Source: Dyadobacter fermentans DSM 18053
GTDB lineage: Bacteria > Bacteroidota > Bacteroidia > Cytophagales > Spirosomataceae
Assembly (NCBI RefSeq): GCF_000023125.1
Contig: NC_013037.1
Location: 3,782,001-3,846,000, forward strand
Length of the DNA stretch: 64,000 bases
Direction of reading: 5' to 3'
Position 1 is the first letter of the stretch. Every line of letters begins with the position of its first letter. Under the pieces are notes generated by a model. That model ran no database searches. It had not been told where the DNA came from and saw nothing but the letters and a program-made list of their open reading frames with translations. The translations under genes were made by a program, and so were the position numbers. Shown here one piece after another: positions 61,201-64,000 of this stretch.

Positions 61201-62330
61201 ACGGACAACTTCAAGAGGGAGCACTTTTCATATTTTACGGATCTGCCAACGGCATTAATACCGTGCCTGTCATTCTGGAGAAGAATGTTACCAACGGATA
61301 TCTGGGCAAAGTTTCAGCGGCGGGCGATGTAAATGGGGATGGTTACAGCGACTTGGTGGTTGGTAGTACTGGCTTTTCAAATAACGAAGTCAATGAAGGT
61401 GCCGTTTACCTTTTCTTCGGGTCACCGGCTGGTCTAACAGCAGCTAATTGTTTGACAATCGAAAGCAACCAAAACAGCGCTTTCCTCGGCAATTCCGTCG
61501 CGGGCGCCGGCGACATAAATGGTGACGGTTACAGCGACATCATTGCAAGCGCTCACCAGTATGATAACAATCAACAGAACGAAGGTCGGGCTTTCGTTTA
61601 TTATGGCAATAGTACATTAGGCACTCGCAACAACCTCCGCCTCTACAACTCCTCCGACTTAACCACCCCCATCAACCACACCCAATTCGCCCAAAACAAC
61701 TTTGGAGCGGGCCTTTATGCCAAATCTTTCCTCGGTCGCAACAAGGCGAAACTCGTGTGGGAAACAAAACCGGCAAACCAAGGCTTCTCCAAAGGCAGTA
61801 ACAACAGCATCACCAACAGCACCCAATCTACTAGCTCGCAAAATGCTTATTCGAATCTGGGCCTGGCCGGGATTGAATTGAAAAACGTGATCAACAAGCA
61901 GGGGGCTGGAACTAAAATGCGGGTTCGTGTAAAATACGATCCTGTGCTCGCACTGACCGGGCAAACCTACGGGCCGTGGCGCTATCTGCCTGTTTACCTG
62001 ATGGGAAACAGTACCTCCCCTACGCCCGAGAACACGGAAGACAACTTATCACGAACAACTAAAAACAAAAATATGATAGACTTAAATAGATGGAGCGATC
62101 AGGTTTCGGTATTCCCCAACCCTGCTACGGACTATTTAAATATCGATGCCAGAAATCCCGAACAGGTAAAGGCTATTAAAATCCTGAATATCAAAGGCGT
62201 AGTGATATACCAAACTTCTGGGTTCGAATCCCCGATCGATTTAAAATCACTTGCCAGGGGCGTGTACTTTGTGATCGTTACCAACCATGAAGGCGTTCAG
62301 ACGACGCGAAAGATTATGGTTGCCAGATAA
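58254..62330 (+). CDS. Giant secreted FG-GAP repeat protein with T9SS signal, paralogue 2
   Basis: A 1358-residue paralogue of the protein at 54018 with the same design. The start is ATG 58254 (MKHTYKRFVLVAVAVVMAIA, signal peptide), not the in-frame start 114 bp upstream. The N-terminal module shares REYHISYD, LQSPNR, YRPGEL, VRQNFI and TIDPLVVNG. Fourteen FG-GAP repeats follow (from SSAGDINGDGYSDV to AGAGDINGDGYSDI), one with a degenerate calcium loop (NNDG) and one with SDVNGDG. The tail module (NNLRLYNSSDLTTP, KSFLGRNKAKLVWET, RYLPVYL) and a T9SS type A domain (VSVFPNPATDYLNID to KIMVAR) close it. Repeats 9-12 look AT-richer than the rest. An IS110 element follows directly. Confidence 0.88.
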   Translation: MKHTYKRFVLVAVAVVMAIASMAYWADRDQKSNLRPGAGQSAHSKDKAVPQEALAQIQQNLIQREYHISYDSAKHVLQSPNRMQGLRAYYRPGELTIVNRKDSSGHNFELKLINKGIYADGKKLFSPQRSATNDLKNNHLQIAHAGFVEEYINEPGGVRQNFIVESAPDGTRELEVRLNAEGAQVKQVGKNELILAKQSLAKFYYRDLHCWDADGEPLEASLAYVNGDILIEVDVKNAAFPVTIDPLVVNGTPANASTLLEKDQAQAAFGYSVSSAGDINGDGYSDVIIGAPNYDKGESNEGVAFVYMGSASGLATAPDRTLEANQPDAKFGNSVANAGDVNGDGFGDVIVGAPMYDKNENNEGAAFVYHGSGAGLNAVPTTTLESNQPDANLGQFVAAAGDVNNDGLSDVITGAPMYDKGHSNEGAAFVYHGTLAGISNVPITTLESNQIDAQFGCSVKGAGDVDGDGYSDVIVGASMYDKGESNEGAAFVYHGSINGIATAAKTTLENNQAAAFFGFSASTAGDVNGDGFSDVIVGSFHFDNGQNNEGGAFVYHGSANGISTTIAKQLECNQAGAQYGASVASAGDVNGDGYADVIVGANLFDNGQGNEGGAFVYEGSSSGLGNTSASSQEGNQLNAYLGSSVSSAGDVNGDGYSDIVVGGQGYDKGDADEGVALVWLGGARSIKETVVTHLEMNVPGIQFGWSVASAGDVNGDGFGDVIISANNYDGGQAYEGAAFVFHGSSQGLSGVPSYTFEGNQQYASLGSVASAGDVNGDGFDDVIIGIPLYDNAAENTGKVCILYGSGSGLGIGGGNLPQTTILGTQEDARFGSAVSSAGDVNKDGYADIIIGETEYDISSPYTDEGRVHIYYGSSNGVNLNANPTIINGSIVGVYLGSSVAGGSDVNGDGFGDILVANPYYTNGQNFDGAVFIYNGSQAGINPANPTILHNNFKGEDLIGVANAGDLNGDGYTDVVVGSPKYSNGQLQEGALFIFYGSANGINTVPVILEKNVTNGYLGKVSAAGDVNGDGYSDLVVGSTGFSNNEVNEGAVYLFFGSPAGLTAANCLTIESNQNSAFLGNSVAGAGDINGDGYSDIIASAHQYDNNQQNEGRAFVYYGNSTLGTRNNLRLYNSSDLTTPINHTQFAQNNFGAGLYAKSFLGRNKAKLVWETKPANQGFSKGSNNSITNSTQSTSSQNAYSNLGLAGIELKNVINKQGAGTKMRVRVKYDPVLALTGQTYGPWRYLPVYLMGNSTSPTPENTEDNLSRTTKNKNMIDLNRWSDQVSVFPNPATDYLNIDARNPEQVKAIKILNIKGVVIYQTSGFESPIDLKSLARGVYFVIVTNHEGVQTTRKIMVAR

Positions 62331-62359
62331 GAGGATCTGTAAACAAAACAATTATGAAT

Positions 62360-62443
62360 TGGGGGAATTCACCCACGCGCATGAAAGTCGTTTTAATTAG
62401 AGACCAATCTATCAAACGACATGGCAGTAGTAGAATTCCCCCA
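62360..62443 (+). promoter_or_regulatory. Nested hairpins over the IS110 transposase start
   Basis: An outer 11-bp stem TGGGGGAATTC (62360-62370) pairs with GAATTCCCCCA (62433-62443), the latter inside codons 5-8 of the transposase. An inner stem GTCGTTT (62387-62393) pairs with AAACGAC (62414-62420), directly before the ATG at 62421. The start codon thus sits between the two right-hand arms, a layout that would limit translation from outside transcripts, or be part of a guide RNA. Confidence 0.7.
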
Positions 62444-63644
62444 GCTCATAGCCCGAGGTTGTGGCCTGGATGTACACAAAGATACAGTAGTTGCTTCAAT
62501 CAAAGGGACGGGAATCCAGGAAGAAACCCGGACCTTCGCCACCTTCACCAGAGACCTGGAAGATTTGTCGCATTGGCTTGAAGGCCATCAGATTACCCAC
62601 ATCGCTATGGAGAGTACGGGCGTTTACTGGCGGCCTGTGTATTATGTTTTGGAAGGCCGCTTTGAGATCATTTTGGTTAATGCCCGTCATATCAAGAACG
62701 TTCCCGGCCACAAAACTGATAAAAAGGATTCCGAATGGATCGCCAAGCTGCTGTTGAGCGGACTTCTTCGGCACAGCTTTGTCCCGGAAGGATGGGTGCG
62801 GGAGATAAGGACATTGCTACGCCACCGTAAGAAGCTTGTCAATGAGCGTAGCCGGGAGAAAAATCGGTTACAGAATATTCTGGAAGATGCCAACATCAAG
62901 CTCGGCAGCGTGGTTAGCGATGTGTTTTCCAAAACCGGACAGGGGATCGTAGATCTGCTTATGGAAGGAATTACTGACCCCGTGGTTCTCTCAAACCAGG
63001 CCAAAGGTTCGCTGGTAAATAAAAAGCAGGTTTTACAACAGGCGCTTTACGGCCGGTTCTGTGAGCGTCACCGCTTTATGTTAAAGTTGCTCACACAGAC
63101 AATGGGCGCCCTGGAAAAGCTCATCGAACAACTTGACCAGCAGATTGAACTTTGCCTGGCCGGTAAGCAGGCCGAGCTCGCACTACTGCAAACCATCCCA
63201 GGCGTATCCAGGCAATCAGCTATTGGTATCGTTTCCGAGATCGGTCTGGACATGTCCCAGTTTATCTCAGACAAGCACCTGGCTTCTTGGGCAGGGGTAT
63301 GCCCAGGCAACAACGAGAGTGCAGGAAAAGTAAGATCGGCAAGGACCACCCATGGCAACACCTATTTGAAAACAACATTGATCGAAGCAGCCTGGGCGGC
63401 AAGCCATACGATGAATACCTACCTGTCATTCAAGTACCACAAGCTCACCCAAAGACGGGGAAAGAAGAAAGCGGCAATGGCGATTGCCCACCACATACTC
63501 ACAGCATCATACCATATCCTCCGGGATAAATTACCTTACAAGGAACCAGCCCTGAGACCAGAAATCCTGATCGAAAGAAGGAAAGCTGAAATCCAACGGT
63601 TAGAAAACCGCGTAAGGAAGTTGAAAATATTAGCGTCCCAATAG
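62421..63644 (+). CDS. IS110-family transposase (DEDD recombinase)
   Basis: A 407-residue transposase. The N-terminal RuvC-like DEDD domain shows GLDVHKDTVVASI (Asp), HIAMESTGVYWRPVYYVLE (Glu) and HKTDKKDSEWIAKLL (two Asp). A helical coil (RSREKNRLQNILED) connects to the C-terminal Tnp domain with IPGVSRQSAIGIVSEIG, FASWAGVCPG-like LASWAGVCPGNNESAGK and RTTHGNTYLKTTLIEAAW, where the catalytic Ser is expected in NESAGK. Length is full. The Ser-Asp mechanism is guided by a bridge RNA in studied members. The frame is intact. Confidence 0.92.
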   Translation: MAVVEFPQLIARGCGLDVHKDTVVASIKGTGIQEETRTFATFTRDLEDLSHWLEGHQITHIAMESTGVYWRPVYYVLEGRFEIILVNARHIKNVPGHKTDKKDSEWIAKLLLSGLLRHSFVPEGWVREIRTLLRHRKKLVNERSREKNRLQNILEDANIKLGSVVSDVFSKTGQGIVDLLMEGITDPVVLSNQAKGSLVNKKQVLQQALYGRFCERHRFMLKLLTQTMGALEKLIEQLDQQIELCLAGKQAELALLQTIPGVSRQSAIGIVSEIGLDMSQFISDKHLASWAGVCPGNNESAGKVRSARTTHGNTYLKTTLIEAAWAASHTMNTYLSFKYHKLTQRRGKKKAAMAIAHHILTASYHILRDKLPYKEPALRPEILIERRKAEIQRLENRVRKLKILASQ

Positions 63645-63874
63645 AAAGGTCGAGGCTTTTTTTGGTGGACTATACCCCGTAAACAAAACTGATAACAGAC
63701 GCTAAGCACCCACAGCTGTTGCCATAGAGCACGTAGAAAAAATTTTTCTCTAAGAGGAAAAGCGCTTACATCGATCTGTGATCATCGGATTACTTTGTCT
63801 ATACGGGTTTAGAAAAGACTTTCAGAAAAAAAAGCCCGGAATTTGTATTACAAACAACTTAAAAGAATACTGAT

Positions 63875-63916
63875 ATGGAATCAAACGTCTTCAAAGTATT
63901 AGGTTGTGTAAAATAG
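63875..63916 (+). CDS. Possible 13-residue mini-ORF before a terminator
   Basis: ATG 63875 opens MESNVFKVLGCVK and a TAG at 63914-63916 closes it, six bases before a perfect terminator stem. It is short enough to arise by chance. No ribosome-binding site can be judged in this phylum. Confidence 0.15.
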   Translation: MESNVFKVLGCVK

Positions 63917-63921
63917 CTCTT

Positions 63922-63963
63922 AAAGACCGCCCCGGCAACAGGTTCCCGGCCGGGGCGGTCTTT
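63922..63963 (+). terminator. Perfect GC-rich terminator near the right edge
   Basis: A 14-bp stem AAAGACCGCCCCGG (63922-63935) with CCGGGGCGGTCTTT (63950-63963) and a 14-nt loop. It probably ended the second FG-GAP gene before the IS110 element inserted between them. Confidence 0.85.
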
Positions 63964-63973
63964 GCCAAGTATG

Positions 63974-64000
63974 CCTTCTGATTGTTTCACACTTCCTGTT
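63974..64000 (+). repeat. 27-bp intergenic repeat, copy 2 (reaches the window edge)
   Basis: Matches 58128-58154 at 24 of 27 positions (differences at positions 11, 15 and 19) and again begins shortly after a strong hairpin. The similarity may continue beyond the window, where a third FG-GAP gene would be expected. Confidence 0.8.

Larger units (their letters stand above)
62339..63689 (+). mobile_element. IS110-family insertion sequence (ends approximate)
   Basis: A transposase gene flanked by an 11-bp direct repeat GTAAACAAAAC at 62339-62349 and 63679-63689, which I take as the approximate limits. IS110 elements lack long terminal inverted repeats and use core direct repeats with a bridge RNA. 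The left copy starts 8 bp after the FG-GAP gene stop. The noncoding parts are 71 bp before and 34 bp after the gene inside these limits; the right part may extend further, so boundaries are uncertain. Confidence 0.6.
63645..64000. other. Non-coding region right of the IS110 transposase
   Basis: Holds the right IS direct repeat (63679-63689), an AT palindrome AGAAAAA-A-TTTTTCT (63737-63751), a 13-codon open frame (ATG 63875 to TAG 63916), a strong hairpin (63922-63963) and the second copy of the 27-bp repeat. No gene-length frame is seen. Confidence 0.6.

Overview
The window looks like a chromosomal segment of a Bacteroidota bacterium, most likely a Cytophagales member of the Dyadobacter/Spirosoma type. 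The basis is the gene families (T9SS-sorted FG-GAP proteins, a DUF4369-type thioredoxin protein, YfhO, a TonB receptor with a carboxypeptidase-like plug extension, a permease with a prefix domain), the scarcity of Shine-Dalgarno sequences, and several -7 boxes of the form TAnnTTTG. The genus is inference. Coding regions are GC-rich (roughly 50-55% by eye), except for an AT-richer accessory patch at about 29-32 kb.

Layout. 1-3.5 kb: a minus-strand aminophosphonate operon (PhnX-like hydrolase, FAD amine oxidase, alkaline-phosphatase-superfamily enzyme cut by the window edge) behind an XRE-cupin regulator. 3.6-5 kb: a PEP mutase/isocitrate lyase-like enzyme with an AhpD-like protein. 5-13.4 kb: two unknown proteins, YfhO, phosphofructokinase, a YdcF-like protein, a thioredoxin-fold protein and a lactonase. 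13.6-21.7 kb: a plus-strand copper cluster (CopA, HMA proteins, a Cys-rich protein, TonB receptor, HMA-AraC fusion regulator, heavy-metal-binding lipoprotein, His/Met-rich barrel). 22.5-25.7 kb: a minus-strand sulfur cluster (CstB-like persulfide dioxygenase-rhodanese plus two YeeE/YedE membrane proteins), interrupted by a toxin-antitoxin pair whose PIN toxin has an in-frame stop. 25.9-29 kb: MATE exporter, HflX, tRNA-Arg(CCT). 29-32.1 kb: accessory patch with a degenerate 3' copy of the tRNA, an intact IS3-family element (4-bp target duplication) and an orphan HsdR-N nuclease-like gene.

32.2-43 kb: a CE15-like esterase, inositol-phosphate synthase and a polyol-type catabolic operon (RbtT-like transporter, 2-hydroxyacid dehydrogenase, LsrK-like kinase, xylulokinase-like kinase, phosphoglycerate mutase-like phosphatase, glycerophosphodiesterase) with a divergent DeoR regulator and a 10-bp direct-repeat array between them. 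43-46 kb: PadR regulator and a frameshifted ABC permease. 46-50.4 kb: two L,D-transpeptidase-fold genes overlapping tail to tail, then prephenate dehydrogenase with an aminotransferase. 50.6-53.8 kb: modABC with an 8-bp tandem repeat between modA and modB, then an SGNH hydrolase. 54-64 kb: two very large paralogous secreted proteins, each with 14 FG-GAP repeats and a T9SS tail; an IS110-family element sits directly after the second, and a repeated intergenic motif at the right edge suggests a third paralogue outside the window.

The best candidates for something undescribed are the polyol/kinase operon (substrate unknown), the tRNA-Arg remnant carrying two GTCG-N4-CGAC insertions, the tandem repeat filling the modB initiation region, the paired 14-repeat propeller proteins, and the structured leader over the IS110 start codon. 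All functional statements are from reading the sequence only; no database search was run.
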